Notes: generated by a model from the sequence alone, not told the origin. Shown: positions 18,542 to 28,308, counted from the stretch's first letter. The stretch: DNA of 64,000 bases from an uncultured Flavobacteriaceae bacterium (GCA_943789365.1 CALSTV010000001.1:992001-1056000); one strand, 5' to 3'. Numbers and translations are program-made.

Positions 18542-20416
18542 GTGAAACGTGGACATTTATTAACTTTTTTTATCATAGCCGTTGCCGTTGTTTACATTGG
18601 CAAATTGTTCTTTCTTCAAGTTGCTTCTCAATCTAACCAAACACCGCTTCAAAGCTCCACTGTCAAAAAAATATTTGATTACCCAGAAAGAGGCTACATC
18701 TACGACAGAAACAACACTTTACTTGTCACCAACAAAACATCCTACAATTTAATGGTGATTCCAAGAGAGGTTCAACCCTTGGACACCCTGGAGTTCTGCA
18801 AACTACTGCATATAGACAAAAATTATTTTTTAACCAAATTTCACAAAGCTAAGAAATGGTCACCCCGACTACCTTCTGTGTTTTTAGCACATCTATCCAA
18901 AGAAGATTATGCGTATCTACAAGAAAAAATGCACAGATATAAAGGCTTTTATATCGACAAAAAATCTTTGAGATATTATCCTTTTAACTCAGCTGCCAAT
19001 ATCCTTGGTTATGTAAACGAAGTAAACGATGAAACTGCCAAAAAAAATCCTTATTATCAATCTGGAGAACTTATTGGTACCACTGGCGTAGAAAAACAAT
19101 ATGAAAATTTACTTAGAGGAACCAAAGGTGTAAAATATTTGCAACGGGACCACTTCAACAAAATTATCGGTCCATTTAAGAATGGTAGCTACGACACTTT
19201 ACCAACAGCTGGAAAAGATTTAACACTTACACTAGATATTGAGCTTCAACAATACGGAGAATCATTAATGAAAGGAAAAAGAGGTGGAATTGTTGCCATT
19301 GAACCAAGCAGTGGAGAAATTATTAGTTTGATCACGATGCCCAACTATGACCCAAATCTAATGGTAGGAAGATTGCGTTCAAAATATTCTGTTCAATTTT
19401 TCAATGACAGTATTAATAAACCCATGTATGATAGAAGCCTACTCGCACAGTACGCACCTGGGTCACCTTTTAAAATGATTCAAGGACTCATTGGCTTACA
19501 GGAAAATATCATCACTCCTCAAACTTCTTTCCGATGCCATCATGGGTATAGATATGGAGCTAGAGCCAAGGAAATAATGGGCTGCCATTGTGGGATTGTT
19601 AATGAACCTATTCGTTTGAGAAGAGGTATCGCCAAATCATGTAATAGTTATTTTTCGAATGTATATAGACGCATTATTGAAAAATACCCAAGTGCAGGAG
19701 AAGGTATGGATGCCTGGAGTGCCCATGCAAAAAGTTTCGGCCTAGGCCAATATTTGGGCTACGACCTTCCTCAAGGACAGAAAGGATTGATCCCAGATGC
19801 TGCTTTATACGACCGCTGGTACCCAGATGGAAGATGGAGAGCCACCTATACCATTTCTAATGCCATAGGTCAAGGACAAATTCTAACTACCCCAATCCAA
19901 TTAGCAAATATGACGGCAGCGATTGCGAATCGAGGATTTTATTACACTCCGCATATCCTGAAAGATAGTAATGACGGTCAACCCCTTTCTTCAAAATACA
20001 CCACCAAACACCAAACAACTATAGACAAAAATCATTTTGCTCCCATTATTGAAGGAATGCACGATGTTTTTAAATCGGGCACTGCGAAACACGTTCGACT
20101 TAAAGACATAGAAATATGCGGGAAAACTGGAACAGCTGAAAATTTCAAACGTATAAATGGACAAAAAGTACAATTCGAAGACCATTCAATTTTTGTCGCA
20201 TTCGCACCTAAAGACAAACCTAAAATAGCACTAGTTGTCTATATTGAAAATGGAGGTTTTGGGTCCATGATTGCTGCACCAATAACAAGTCTGATGATTG
20301 AAAAATACCTAACAGGCACCATAACAAATAAATGGTGGGAACAAAAAATGCTAGACACCAATCTAAAGCATGAATACGAAAAGCAGCTGCAATTCGTTGA
20401 AACTAGTGAGGAATGA
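18542..20416 (+). CDS. mrdA: Penicillin-binding protein 2 (PBP2)
   Basis: 624 residues, GTG start 12 bases after mreD. Cell-wall transpeptidase of the elongasome. A single N-terminal membrane anchor (about 7-27) precedes the dimerisation domain (RGYIYDRN near 50). The transpeptidase motifs are SxxK at Ser308 (GSPFK), SxN at 366-368 (KSCN) and KTG at 528-530 (CGKTGTAEN). A Cys/His cluster (C332, H333, H334, C348, H349, C350) lies between the first two motifs, and may be a metal site like that reported in E. coli PBP2. The following rodA supplies the partner glycosyltransferase. Confidence 0.96.
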   Translation: MKRGHLLTFFIIAVAVVYIGKLFFLQVASQSNQTPLQSSTVKKIFDYPERGYIYDRNNTLLVTNKTSYNLMVIPREVQPLDTLEFCKLLHIDKNYFLTKFHKAKKWSPRLPSVFLAHLSKEDYAYLQEKMHRYKGFYIDKKSLRYYPFNSAANILGYVNEVNDETAKKNPYYQSGELIGTTGVEKQYENLLRGTKGVKYLQRDHFNKIIGPFKNGSYDTLPTAGKDLTLTLDIELQQYGESLMKGKRGGIVAIEPSSGEIISLITMPNYDPNLMVGRLRSKYSVQFFNDSINKPMYDRSLLAQYAPGSPFKMIQGLIGLQENIITPQTSFRCHHGYRYGARAKEIMGCHCGIVNEPIRLRRGIAKSCNSYFSNVYRRIIEKYPSAGEGMDAWSAHAKSFGLGQYLGYDLPQGQKGLIPDAALYDRWYPDGRWRATYTISNAIGQGQILTTPIQLANMTAAIANRGFYYTPHILKDSNDGQPLSSKYTTKHQTTIDKNHFAPIIEGMHDVFKSGTAKHVRLKDIEICGKTGTAENFKRINGQKVQFEDHSIFVAFAPKDKPKIALVVYIENGGFGSMIAAPITSLMIEKYLTGTITNKWWEQKMLDTNLKHEYEKQLQFVETSEE

Positions 20417-20497
20417 AAAATAAAATGACTGAAGACTGAAACCAGAAAGCTGGTAGCCAATAGCAGGTAGCAGGAAGCAGGTAGCCATATAACACAC

Positions 20498-20531
<34 letters not shown>

Positions 20532-20569
20532 AAATCGAAAAACATAAATACCAAAACTAAAAAACACCA

Positions 20570-21847
20570 ATGAGAGCACAGCGAAATAATATATTTTTTG
20601 GAATTGATTTCACACTTGTGTTTTTATATGTGCTACTTGTTTTATTTGGTTGGATGAATATTTATGCCGCTTCTCACTCCGATTTACAGTCGGATCTCTT
20701 TGATTTTGGAACCAAATATGGCAAGCAATTACTTTGGATAGGTATGAGTTTCTTTCTTACTGTTCTTATTCTATTGATAGACGCAAAAACCTATGAGAAA
20801 TTTGCTTCTATCATTTATATGATATCGTTACTATCACTCATGTGCTTGTTCTTATTTGGAAAAAAAATAAACGGGGCTACTTCATGGTACGATTTTGGAG
20901 GATTCAGTATTCAACCTTCTGAATTTGCAAAATTTGCAGCCGTCCTTGCCTTAGCACGCTTATTAAGTGACCGACAATACGACCTAAAGTTACTAAAGAA
21001 CCAAATAAAGGCTTTTATTATTATATTCTTGCCAGCCATCTTCATCACATTGCAACCTGATCCCGGATCTGGATTGGTCTATACAGCTTTTTTCTTTGTA
21101 TTATACCGTGAAGGATTGCCTATCTACTATATTGCGGTTGGGTTGGTCGCAATTGCATTGTTTATACTTACGCTCGCTTTTGGCTTTAACACTGTTTTAC
21201 TTTGTTGCTATGTAGTACTAACGTTATTTATTTTATACCTGAGGTATTACAGGAAAATATCACTTAAGTTTCATTGGTTAAAAATCATGGGACTCTTCGC
21301 CATTATCGGTCTTTTCGTCTTTAGCGTAGACTATATATACAACAATATTTTCGAACAGAGACATCGCGATCGTTTTAATATTTTACTTGGAAAAAACACG
21401 GACACAAGAGGCGTAGGCTACAATACCAATCAATCTGTTTTGACTATAAAATCAGGAGGGTTTTCAGGGAAAGGATACCTACAAGGAGATCGTACACAGG
21501 GTGATTTCGTACCAGAACAAGATACCGACTATATTTTTAGCACTATTGGTGAAGAATGGGGATTTATAGGCACTTCTTTAGTCGTACTTATCTTTACTCT
21601 TTTTGTACTACGTATCTTACAATTGGCAGAGCGACAAAAAACCACCTTTAGTCGAGTTTATGGATATGGTATTGCTACGGTTTTCTTTTTCCACTACCTC
21701 ATAAATATAGGTATGGTGATTGGTTTATTCCCAACTATCGGTATCCCTCTTCCATTTTTTAGCTATGGAGGTTCTGGTCTTTGGGGCTTCACCATCTTGC
21801 TCTTTATCTTTATAAAGTTAGATGCCAGTAAATCCTATGAACTCTAA
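20570..21847 (+). CDS. rodA: Rod shape-determining protein RodA (SEDS glycosyltransferase)
   Basis: 425 residues, about ten transmembrane segments. It polymerises lipid II into glycan strands together with PBP2. The SEDS signatures are visible: NGATSWYDFGGFSIQPSEFAK (about 102-122, split over the usual W and QPSE), LQPDPGSGLVY and the C-terminal GIPLPFFSYGGSGL. A large loop near FVPEQDTDYIFSTIGEEWGF holds the conserved Asp/Glu residues. Last gene of the rod-shape cluster; a bidirectional terminator follows. Confidence 0.96.
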   Translation: MRAQRNNIFFGIDFTLVFLYVLLVLFGWMNIYAASHSDLQSDLFDFGTKYGKQLLWIGMSFFLTVLILLIDAKTYEKFASIIYMISLLSLMCLFLFGKKINGATSWYDFGGFSIQPSEFAKFAAVLALARLLSDRQYDLKLLKNQIKAFIIIFLPAIFITLQPDPGSGLVYTAFFFVLYREGLPIYYIAVGLVAIALFILTLAFGFNTVLLCCYVVLTLFILYLRYYRKISLKFHWLKIMGLFAIIGLFVFSVDYIYNNIFEQRHRDRFNILLGKNTDTRGVGYNTNQSVLTIKSGGFSGKGYLQGDRTQGDFVPEQDTDYIFSTIGEEWGFIGTSLVVLIFTLFVLRILQLAERQKTTFSRVYGYGIATVFFFHYLINIGMVIGLFPTIGIPLPFFSYGGSGLWGFTILLFIFIKLDASKSYEL

Positions 21848-21960
21848 TAAAGAAAAGTATTAGAGTAAAACAAGGTTAGACCTACAACAACTGCTCTCTT
21901 TTCCTTAGATAGCTCGATTACAATTGACCTGGTAAATTTTTTTTGTTTTCAAACACAAAA

Positions 21961-21988
21961 AAAGGGTCTCAATAAATTGAGACCCTTT
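21961..21988. terminator. Bidirectional terminator between rodA and rpsT
   Basis: Perfect 13-bp arms AAAGGGTCTCAAT (21961-21973) and ATTGAGACCCTTT (21976-21988) with a two-base AA centre (a larger loop in RNA). A-rich sequence lies on the left and T-rich on the right, so it can stop both rodA (+) and rpsT (-). Confidence 0.9.
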
Positions 21989-22011
21989 ATATTCTTTTTT
22001 AAAATCTTAAA

Positions 22012-22263
22012 TTACAATGCCGCTACGTGCTTCGTTAATTTAGACTGTAAGTTACCAGCTTTATTCTTGTGAATAATGTTGTTCTTAGCCAACTTTTGTA
22101 ACATCGAAACCACAGAAGGAAGTTTTTCCTCAGCCTCTTTCTTATCAGTAAGTGCTTTTAAAGCTCTCACAGCATTTCTTGTTGTTTTGTGCTGGTACTT
22201 GTTTCTCAACTGCTTTTCGCGGTCGCTTCTAATTCTTTTTAATGCTGACTTGTGATTTGCCAT
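22012..22263 (-). CDS. rpsT: 30S ribosomal protein S20
   Basis: 83 residues, full length and strongly basic. The N-terminus MANHKSALKRIRSDREKQLRNK is characteristic, and KNNIIHKNKAGNLQSKLTKHV gives the conserved C-terminal helix. Binds 16S rRNA early in small-subunit assembly. The ATG is only 30 bases downstream of tRNA-Glu with no terminator between them, so it is probably co-transcribed with the tRNA. Confidence 0.97.
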   Translation of the reverse strand: MANHKSALKRIRSDREKQLRNKYQHKTTRNAVRALKALTDKKEAEEKLPSVVSMLQKLAKNNIIHKNKAGNLQSKLTKHVAAL

Positions 22264-22293
22264 AACTCAATATTTTAAAAATATAATTTTTTG

Positions 22294-22365
22294 TAGTCCG
22301 TAGGGGAATCGAACCCCTGTTACATGGATGAAAACCATGCGTCCTAACCCCTAGACGAACGGACC
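22294..22365 (-). tRNA. tRNA-Glu (anticodon TTC)
   Basis: 72 bases without encoded CCA. Acceptor arms GGTCCGT and ACGGACT pair (first pair G-T). The anticodon arm CATGG/CCATG encloses loop TTTTCAT with TTC anticodon, and the T arm AGGGG/CCCCT encloses TTCGATT. Confidence 0.97.
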
Positions 22366-22469
22366 AGTATGTTGCTTTTTAAAGCGAGGCAAAAATATAA
22401 ACTTTTTTAAAACCAGCAAAACTTTTTGCAATTTTATTTTAGATTTATTTTAATACCAGACACTATTTA

Positions 22470-22542
22470 AAAAAACGCTTGCATCTCTTTCGATTTGCGG
22501 TTGCAAAGATACATTAGATTTCAGATTCTGCAAGCGTTTTTT
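22470..22542 (-). terminator. Long-loop terminator of proS containing the tRNA-Glu promoter
   Basis: Perfect 14-bp inverted repeat: AAAAAACGCTTGCA (22470-22483) and TGCAAGCGTTTTTT (22529-22542), with 45 bases between. On the minus strand the second arm ends in a T-run, as in an intrinsic terminator for proS transcripts. The unusually long loop holds the -7 box of the next transcript. Confidence 0.7.
22504..22533 (-). promoter_or_regulatory. Promoter of tRNA-Glu (and probably rpsT)
   Basis: On the minus strand TTG (22531-22533), a 19-base spacer and TATCTTTG (22504-22511). The -33 TTG lies in the 5' arm of the terminator hairpin, the -7 box in its loop. The initiating sequence CAACCGC after the box is identical to that after the tRNA-Phe box. 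Confidence 0.8.
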
Positions 22543-22560
22543 TGTTTTTTTTTATTTTTT

Positions 22561-24039
22561 TTAATATGCTTTTGCAAAGAGCACTCTTTTAGAAGATGGC
22601 TTTCCAGAAAACACACAAACACCTTCTTCATTTTCAGCATCTAAGGCGATACAACGAATGGTAGCTTTGGTGATTTCTTTAATCCTGTCTTCTGTTTCTT
22701 CAGTACCGTCCCAATGCGCTAATACAAACCCTCCTTTAGTGTCTAGGGCTTCTTTAAAGGCATCAAATGTATCCACAGAGGTAATATGCTCATCTCTGTA
22801 ATTCTTTGCTTTGACAAATAAGTTCTCCTGAATTTCCTCTAACAATGTTGCTATTCTATCTGAAATTCCTTCTTGAGGCACACTGTTTTTCTCTAAAGTA
22901 TCACGTCTCGCCAATTCTAAAGTTCCATTCTCTAAATCTCTTGGCCCCATAGCAATTCGTAACGGAACCCCTTTCAATTCGTACTCAGCAAATTTCCATC
23001 CTGGTTTATGAGTATCTCTATTGTCAAACTTAACTGAAATTCCTTTTGATTTCAATTCTTTTACAATCTCTCTAGCTTTTTCAGAAATAACCTCTAATTG
23101 CTCTTGCCCTCTATAGATTGGAACAATTACTACCTGAATAGGCGCTAATTTTGGTGGTAACACCAACCCATGATCGTCGGAATGCGTCATGATTAAACCT
23201 CCTATCAAACGTGTTGAAACCCCCCATGAAGTTGCCCATACATGCTCCTGCTTCCCTTCTTTATTGGCAAATTTCACATCAAAAGCTTCCGCAAAATTCT
23301 GTCCTAAAAAATGAGAAGTTCCTGCTTGCAATGCTTTACCATCTTGCATTAAAGCCTCAATTGTATAAGTATCTAAAGCTCCTGCAAAGCGCTCACTTTC
23401 AGTTTTAACTCCTTTTACTACGGGCATTGCCATGAAGTTTTCAGCAAAATCGGCATATACTTCTTGCATTTTTGTTGCTTCAGTAACCGCTTCTGCCTTT
23501 GTTGCATGCGCTGTATGTCCTTCTTGCCATAAAAACTCAGCTGTTCGCAAAAATAAACGTGTTCGCATTTCCCATCGCATTACATTTGCCCATTGATTAA
23601 TTAATAGAGGTAAATCTCTATAAGATTGAATCCATCCTTTATAAGTGTTCCATATGATTGCCTCACTGGTAGGTCGAATTACCAGTTCTTCTTCCAACTT
23701 CGCATGTGGATCTACCATCAATTTGCCTTCCTTTTCAGGATTGTTCTTCAATCTATAATGGGTAACAACAGCACATTCTTTTGCAAATCCTTCTGCATTT
23801 TTCTCCTCTGCCTCAAACAAGCTCTTAGGTACCAACAACGGGAAATATGCATTTTCATGACCTGTTTCTTTAAACATCTCATCCAATGCTTTTTGCATCT
23901 TTTCCCATATCGCGTATCCATAAGGTTTGATAACCATACAACCTCTAACTGCAGAGTTTTCTGCTAAGTCAGCTTTAACCACCAATTCATTGTACCACTT
24001 CGAGTAATCCTCGCTTCGTTTTGTTAATTTTTTGCTCAT
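22561..24039 (-). CDS. proS: Prolyl-tRNA synthetase (archaeal/eukaryotic-like short type)
   Basis: 492 residues, class II synthetase that charges tRNA-Pro. Motif 2 is in the stretch [20 protein letters not shown], preceded by [13 protein letters not shown]. It lacks the large editing insertion of the E. coli type and ends in the C-terminal zinc-like domain with terminal FAKAY, as in the archaeal/eukaryotic form. Stop is followed by an A/T tract and the long-loop terminator. The start lies opposite a plus-strand lipoprotein gene. Confidence 0.96.
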   Translation of the reverse strand: MSKKLTKRSEDYSKWYNELVVKADLAENSAVRGCMVIKPYGYAIWEKMQKALDEMFKETGHENAYFPLLVPKSLFEAEEKNAEGFAKECAVVTHYRLKNNPEKEGKLMVDPHAKLEEELVIRPTSEAIIWNTYKGWIQSYRDLPLLINQWANVMRWEMRTRLFLRTAEFLWQEGHTAHATKAEAVTEATKMQEVYADFAENFMAMPVVKGVKTESERFAGALDTYTIEALMQDGKALQAGTSHFLGQNFAEAFDVKFANKEGKQEHVWATSWGVSTRLIGGLIMTHSDDHGLVLPPKLAPIQVVIVPIYRGQEQLEVISEKAREIVKELKSKGISVKFDNRDTHKPGWKFAEYELKGVPLRIAMGPRDLENGTLELARRDTLEKNSVPQEGISDRIATLLEEIQENLFVKAKNYRDEHITSVDTFDAFKEALDTKGGFVLAHWDGTEETEDRIKEITKATIRCIALDAENEEGVCVFSGKPSSKRVLFAKAY

Positions 24040-24143
24040 CTAAAAAAGTTTGGCATAAATATTGTAAATTGAACATAACAACCACTGATTGCGTTCGTTC
24101 CGCAAAACTAACTAAATTTAGATTGTTCAACAATAAAAATTCG

Positions 24144-25097
24144 ATGATTATGAAACCTAACACTACACACTTAAGTAATTTCAGCCGTATAGCCGGTATC
24201 GTATTGTCAATTATTGTTCTTCAGTCTTGTGGCTCATCGGAATACTACACTGCCAATGGAGATGGAATATACGACAGCCCTAAAAAACAAGCTATTCAAA
24301 GTACCGCGACGATTCAAGACACGAATCGCACCTTTTCGAATGGGATTGCCGATTTAGACGCTGATATCTATTATGATGAATCTGAGAATCAAACTCCAGA
24401 AATCACCTATCAAGACGATGCTCCTATTCAGCAAAACAACTATACGGTATACGTAAATAATGGTTTCGAACCGTTCTGGAATAATTATTACGCTCCTTTT
24501 TATTACGGATACCCCATATTCTCATATAACTATTGGGGATTCAACTACTATCCTGCGTATTACCATAATTACTATCCACCGGTATACCACCATTACCCCC
24601 CAAACAATATCACTTACGGAAAACGCTCGTCATACAATGCAAGCTACGCCAGGAACAGTAGAAACTCTAGAAACAATGTCTACTCGAATTCAAAAAGAAG
24701 TTATGCGAGCACTTATTCATCTGCGAGCAACAAAAGATACACATCTGGTAACATGAGACCTACAAGTTCGAAATCGAGAACTACCTACACAAATGCGTCT
24801 TCAAAAAGAAGCCAGTCAAGCCGTGTTCAAAACAGCAGTAATTCGAAAACTACGAACTACAAAAAAAGAACTAGCTACGGCCGTCAACAAAATTCAAATA
24901 GCAGTACTAACTCTAAATACACGCCTAGTAAAAGTAGTGTTTCAAGATCTAGTTCGAACTACACACCGAGCAGAAGCAGTTCATCACGATCCAGTTCGAG
25001 TTACACCCCCAGCAGAAGTAGTTCGTCACGATCCAGTTCGAGTTATTCTCCTAGCAGAAGTAGCTCATCTAGATCTAGTGCCTCGAGAAGACGTTAG
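24144..25097 (+). CDS. Lipoprotein with Tyr/Asn-rich middle and Arg/Ser repeat tail
   Basis: About 317 residues from ATG at 24144 (a second ATG is at 24150); upstream frame to 24021 overlaps proS and lacks a signal, so it is rejected. The signal peptide ends in lipobox LQSC, so the protein is lipidated. After an acidic stretch comes a Tyr/Asn/Pro-rich segment (many NYYP and YHHY-like groups, which may be surface-exposed), then a Ser/Arg/Thr-rich tail. The last 59 residues are four near-identical 14-residue units YTPSRSSSSRSSSS plus RRR. Family unknown. 35 bases upstream of a FadL-like barrel gene, so probably an operon. Confidence 0.8.
   Translation: MIMKPNTTHLSNFSRIAGIVLSIIVLQSCGSSEYYTANGDGIYDSPKKQAIQSTATIQDTNRTFSNGIADLDADIYYDESENQTPEITYQDDAPIQQNNYTVYVNNGFEPFWNNYYAPFYYGYPIFSYNYWGFNYYPAYYHNYYPPVYHHYPPNNITYGKRSSYNASYARNSRNSRNNVYSNSKRSYASTYSSASNKRYTSGNMRPTSSKSRTTYTNASSKRSQSSRVQNSSNSKTTNYKKRTSYGRQQNSNSSTNSKYTPSKSSVSRSSSNYTPSRSSSSRSSSSYTPSRSSSSRSSSSYSPSRSSSSRSSASRRR
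24918..25085 (+). repeat. 42-bp coding tandem repeat, 4 copies
   Basis: Four consecutive 42-bp units encode YTPSKSSVSRSSSN, YTPSRSSSSRSSSS (twice) and YSPSRSSSSRSSAS. The two middle copies are most alike in DNA, suggesting recent duplication. Confidence 0.9.
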
Positions 25098-25132
25098 TTG
25101 ATTTTAATTTTTTACATCTTAAAACAAACATC

Positions 25133-26545
25133 ATGAAAAAAATACATTTATTTTTATTCGTATTCATTACTAGTGCCACAATGTTTGGACAGAGCTTAGG
25201 ATATAGAGATCTTGGAATTTTGTTTTCTGAAGAAGACTACAATGGAACGGCTCGTTTTAACGCCATGAGCGGAGCATTCGGTGCTTTAGGAGGAGACGTA
25301 AGTGCTCAATACTTAAACCCGGCTTCAGGAGCTGTCTTCAACAAGAGTAAAGCTTCTGGTACCATGTCATTCTCTAAATTCAATACAAATGCTACTTATT
25401 ACAACACTACTACTGCCAACGAAACGGATTCATTTAGAGTACCTCAAGTAGGTATGGTCATTGTATTTGATAGTCCGGCAAACGCATCCTGGTCAAAGTT
25501 CGCCTTTGGTTTTAATTACAATATGACAAACGACTATACTAATAATTACAGAATACAAGGTAACAACGGTACGTATGCTCGGTATAACATCCATCCACTA
25601 GACCAGAACGACCCACAAATCCCGTACAACAACCCAGAGTACCAAACCTTTACCAATGAACTGGAAGGCAAACAAGAGGTGTACACCTTTACACTTTCGT
25701 CTTCTTATGAAAACTCATTTTATATTGGTGCTGCATTGAATTTTCACGAAACTAGGTTCTTTCAAAACGCATATTTCACAGAACAAAATACCGATGATCA
25801 AGATTTTGTCTTAAACACAGATTACTACCAATATCTTTCAGAGATTAGCACTGGTGTATCTTTAGGCGTTGGTGTTATTATGAAACCTATAAAAAATGTA
25901 CGAATTGGACTTGTATACCAAAGTCCTGTTTGGAACTACGACATCTTTGAAGAATCTAATGCTATTGATTACGATCAAAGCAACACCTATTCCGACTTTA
26001 AAGAACAAGGAGAATTGACGATCTATTCTGATGAGGAAGGTTTGTATTTCAACACTCCCTATGATTACCCAGAGTTGTTAGCATACCAATATGCCATGAA
26101 CACACCTGAAAAATTCACGGGAAGTTTTGCGTTAACTTTCAACCAACATGGTTTAATTAGTGTTGATTTTTCGCAACAACACTATGGCAATATTCTTTTA
26201 AAAGAAACCTATGATTTCGTGGACGAAAACGAACAGATCCTAAACACCCTTTCTAAAGTAAGAACCTTGCGAGTAGGCTCGGAATTAAGATTCAATCAAT
26301 TGAGTCTGCGAGGTGGTGCATTTGTGAGTGAAAGTCCTTTCTTGGTAGACGAAAACGTAAATTACAACAAAGGCATCTCTTTAGGAGTCGGTTTTCAATT
26401 AAAAAACATCAACTTAGATTTCGCCTATCAAAGAAATCAATACAATAGAAATTACGACATTTACAATGAACTGGAAGCCGTAAATCCTGCCGAATTGGAA
26501 TATACAAACTCTAGAATTAGTTCTACCCTTTCGTTTTCGTTCTAG
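25133..26545 (+). CDS. FadL/OmpP1-like outer membrane transport protein
   Basis: 470 residues with signal peptide ending TMFGQ. The start of the mature part (FSEEDYNGTARFNAMSGAFGALGGD, then NPASGAVF) is the pattern shared by FadL/TodX barrels in Bacteroidota, where G-G-D and NPAG-like motifs mark the N-terminal hatch. Alternating aromatic beta strands run to the end, closing with SSTLSFSF. Annotated elsewhere as hemin receptor or hydrophobic-compound transporter; the substrate cannot be told here. Follows the Arg/Ser-tailed lipoprotein. Confidence 0.85.
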   Translation: MKKIHLFLFVFITSATMFGQSLGYRDLGILFSEEDYNGTARFNAMSGAFGALGGDVSAQYLNPASGAVFNKSKASGTMSFSKFNTNATYYNTTTANETDSFRVPQVGMVIVFDSPANASWSKFAFGFNYNMTNDYTNNYRIQGNNGTYARYNIHPLDQNDPQIPYNNPEYQTFTNELEGKQEVYTFTLSSSYENSFYIGAALNFHETRFFQNAYFTEQNTDDQDFVLNTDYYQYLSEISTGVSLGVGVIMKPIKNVRIGLVYQSPVWNYDIFEESNAIDYDQSNTYSDFKEQGELTIYSDEEGLYFNTPYDYPELLAYQYAMNTPEKFTGSFALTFNQHGLISVDFSQQHYGNILLKETYDFVDENEQILNTLSKVRTLRVGSELRFNQLSLRGGAFVSESPFLVDENVNYNKGISLGVGFQLKNINLDFAYQRNQYNRNYDIYNELEAVNPAELEYTNSRISSTLSFSF

Positions 26546-26633
26546 ACACCCCATGCATTCTACTCGAAACGGACGCAACTCTTTTAGATTGAACTTTACC
26601 TAAATACAAGAGATGTATTTAGCGGAATTAGTT

Positions 26634-26641
26634 TATTTTTG
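26634..26641 (+). promoter_or_regulatory. -7 promoter element of the NifU-like gene
   Basis: TATTTTTG, 20 bases before the ATG at 26662. Probably drives the NifU-like protein, ubiE and the PorT-like gene, which follow closely. Confidence 0.65.
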
Positions 26642-26661
26642 CATAAAATATTCTATTTCGA

Positions 26662-27558
26662 ATGAGTAAGCACGTCATCACATCAGAAATCACGAACAAT
26701 CCGAGCATTGTTAAATTCATGAGCAACCAACTTTTAACGCAAGGAGGTAGTTACCAATATAATAATGTCGACGAGACACATGAATCGCCATTATCAAATC
26801 AATTATTTCATCTTCCCTTTGTTAGCAAGGTATTTATAAGTGCCAATTTTATTGCTATTGAAAAGTTCGACATTGTGGAATGGAATGATATACAAGAAGA
26901 AATTAGAGAATTAATTGAAATATACCTCAACCAAGGAAACAAGGTGGTTACCAGCGCTGCTCAACCAAAAAAAATAGCGATTGAAATTTACGCAGAAAGC
27001 ACGCCAAATCCAGAAGTAATGAAATTTGGTAGCAACAGATTGTTGACTGAAAAAGATTTTGAATACAAGAATCTTTCAGAAACAACAAACTCTCCTTTAG
27101 CCAAAGAATTATTTGGTTACGTTTTTGTAAAAGAAGTGTACATTGCTGAAAATTATGTTTCTATTGCAAAAAATGAAACGGTAGCATGGACTTCAGACAT
27201 TATCAATGATTTACGAAATTTCATCAAATCTTATATTGAAGACAATAAACTAATTATTGACGAAACTATAGCACAACCTAAGGTTGAAATTCCAGCTGTC
27301 GACATCAAAGAGCTCGAAGGAACCTCTCTTGACATCGCAGGAATTCTAGAAGAGTACGTAAAACCTGCTGTCGCTTCAGATGGTGGTAATATTGTTTTTC
27401 AATCTTATGAAGAAGACACACAAATAGTAAATGTGATTCTACAAGGAGCTTGTAGCGGTTGTCCATCTTCAACGGTAACTTTAAAAAACGGCATCGAAAC
27501 CATGCTAAAAGAAATGCTTCCGAATAAAATTAGCGCTGTTGTTGCTGTAAACGGATAA
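26662..27558 (+). CDS. NifU-family Fe-S scaffold/carrier protein with duplicated Nfu N-domain
   Basis: 298 residues. Two Nfu N-terminal domains in tandem (about 3-85 and 105-190), both with the NPS/NPE-IVKFMSN / VMKFGSN pattern followed by SPLA-ELF. A C-terminal NifU domain (about 218-298) carries the cluster-binding GACSGCPSS. It probably carries [4Fe-4S] clusters to target enzymes in the cytoplasm. Double N-domains are usual in Bacteroidota. ubiE starts 18 bases later. Confidence 0.92.
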   Translation: MSKHVITSEITNNPSIVKFMSNQLLTQGGSYQYNNVDETHESPLSNQLFHLPFVSKVFISANFIAIEKFDIVEWNDIQEEIRELIEIYLNQGNKVVTSAAQPKKIAIEIYAESTPNPEVMKFGSNRLLTEKDFEYKNLSETTNSPLAKELFGYVFVKEVYIAENYVSIAKNETVAWTSDIINDLRNFIKSYIEDNKLIIDETIAQPKVEIPAVDIKELEGTSLDIAGILEEYVKPAVASDGGNIVFQSYEEDTQIVNVILQGACSGCPSSTVTLKNGIETMLKEMLPNKISAVVAVNG

Positions 27559-27576
27559 CAAACTACACTAGACCTC

Positions 27577-28308
27577 ATGTCCAAAAAAATTACACCTTAC
27601 AAAGATTCGAAGCTAGGAAAAAAAGAGCAAGTCGCTCAAATGTTCGATAACATCTCAAAAAATTATGACGGTTTGAACCGAGTTATTTCATTTGGAATAG
27701 ATGTTAAATGGAGAAAGAAAGTAATCCAGCTAATCGGCAAAAACAAACCGAAAACAATTCTCGATATCGCAACAGGAACAGGAGATTTAGCCATTATGAT
27801 GGCCCAATTAAATCCTGATAAAATTATTGGGTTGGATATTTCAGAAGGAATGCTAGAAGTTGGAAAACAAAAAATAGCCGACAAAAAGCTCGGAAATTTA
27901 ATTGAAATGGTCTTAGGTGATTCTGAAAACATTCCTTTTGAAGACAATTATTTTGATGCAATAACCGTTTCTTTTGGTGTTCGCAATTTTGAAAATTTAG
28001 ACAAAGGCTTAAAAGAAATTTTTAGAGTCTTGAAGCCTGGTGGCGTTTTTAGCGTACTCGAAACCGCCGTACCTACAAAAACCCCTTACAAACAAGGGTA
28101 CCAAATTCATTCTAAATACATTCTCCCACTAGTAGGAAGGTTGTTCTCTAAAGACAAAACAGCCTATTCATACTTATCTGAATCTGCCAATGCATTTCCT
28201 TATGGAAAAACATTTAACAATATTTTAGAGAAAAATGGGTTTAGTAATAGTAAAGACATTCCCGTCACTTTTGGTGTCGCTTCCATCTATACAGCAACCA
28301 AAGAATAA
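27577..28308 (+). CDS. ubiE: Demethylmenaquinone methyltransferase (MenG/UbiE)
   Basis: 243 residues. SAM-dependent methylation of demethylmenaquinone, the last step of menaquinone synthesis. Motif I is [11 protein letters not shown] (about 63-73); [12 protein letters not shown] and the family signature [10 protein letters not shown] follow. Bacteroidota respire with menaquinone, so the MenG role is the likely one. Lies between the NifU-like gene and the PorT-like gene with short gaps. Confidence 0.95.
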   Translation: MSKKITPYKDSKLGKKEQVAQMFDNISKNYDGLNRVISFGIDVKWRKKVIQLIGKNKPKTILDIATGTGDLAIMMAQLNPDKIIGLDISEGMLEVGKQKIADKKLGNLIEMVLGDSENIPFEDNYFDAITVSFGVRNFENLDKGLKEIFRVLKPGGVFSVLETAVPTKTPYKQGYQIHSKYILPLVGRLFSKDKTAYSYLSESANAFPYGKTFNNILEKNGFSNSKDIPVTFGVASIYTATKE

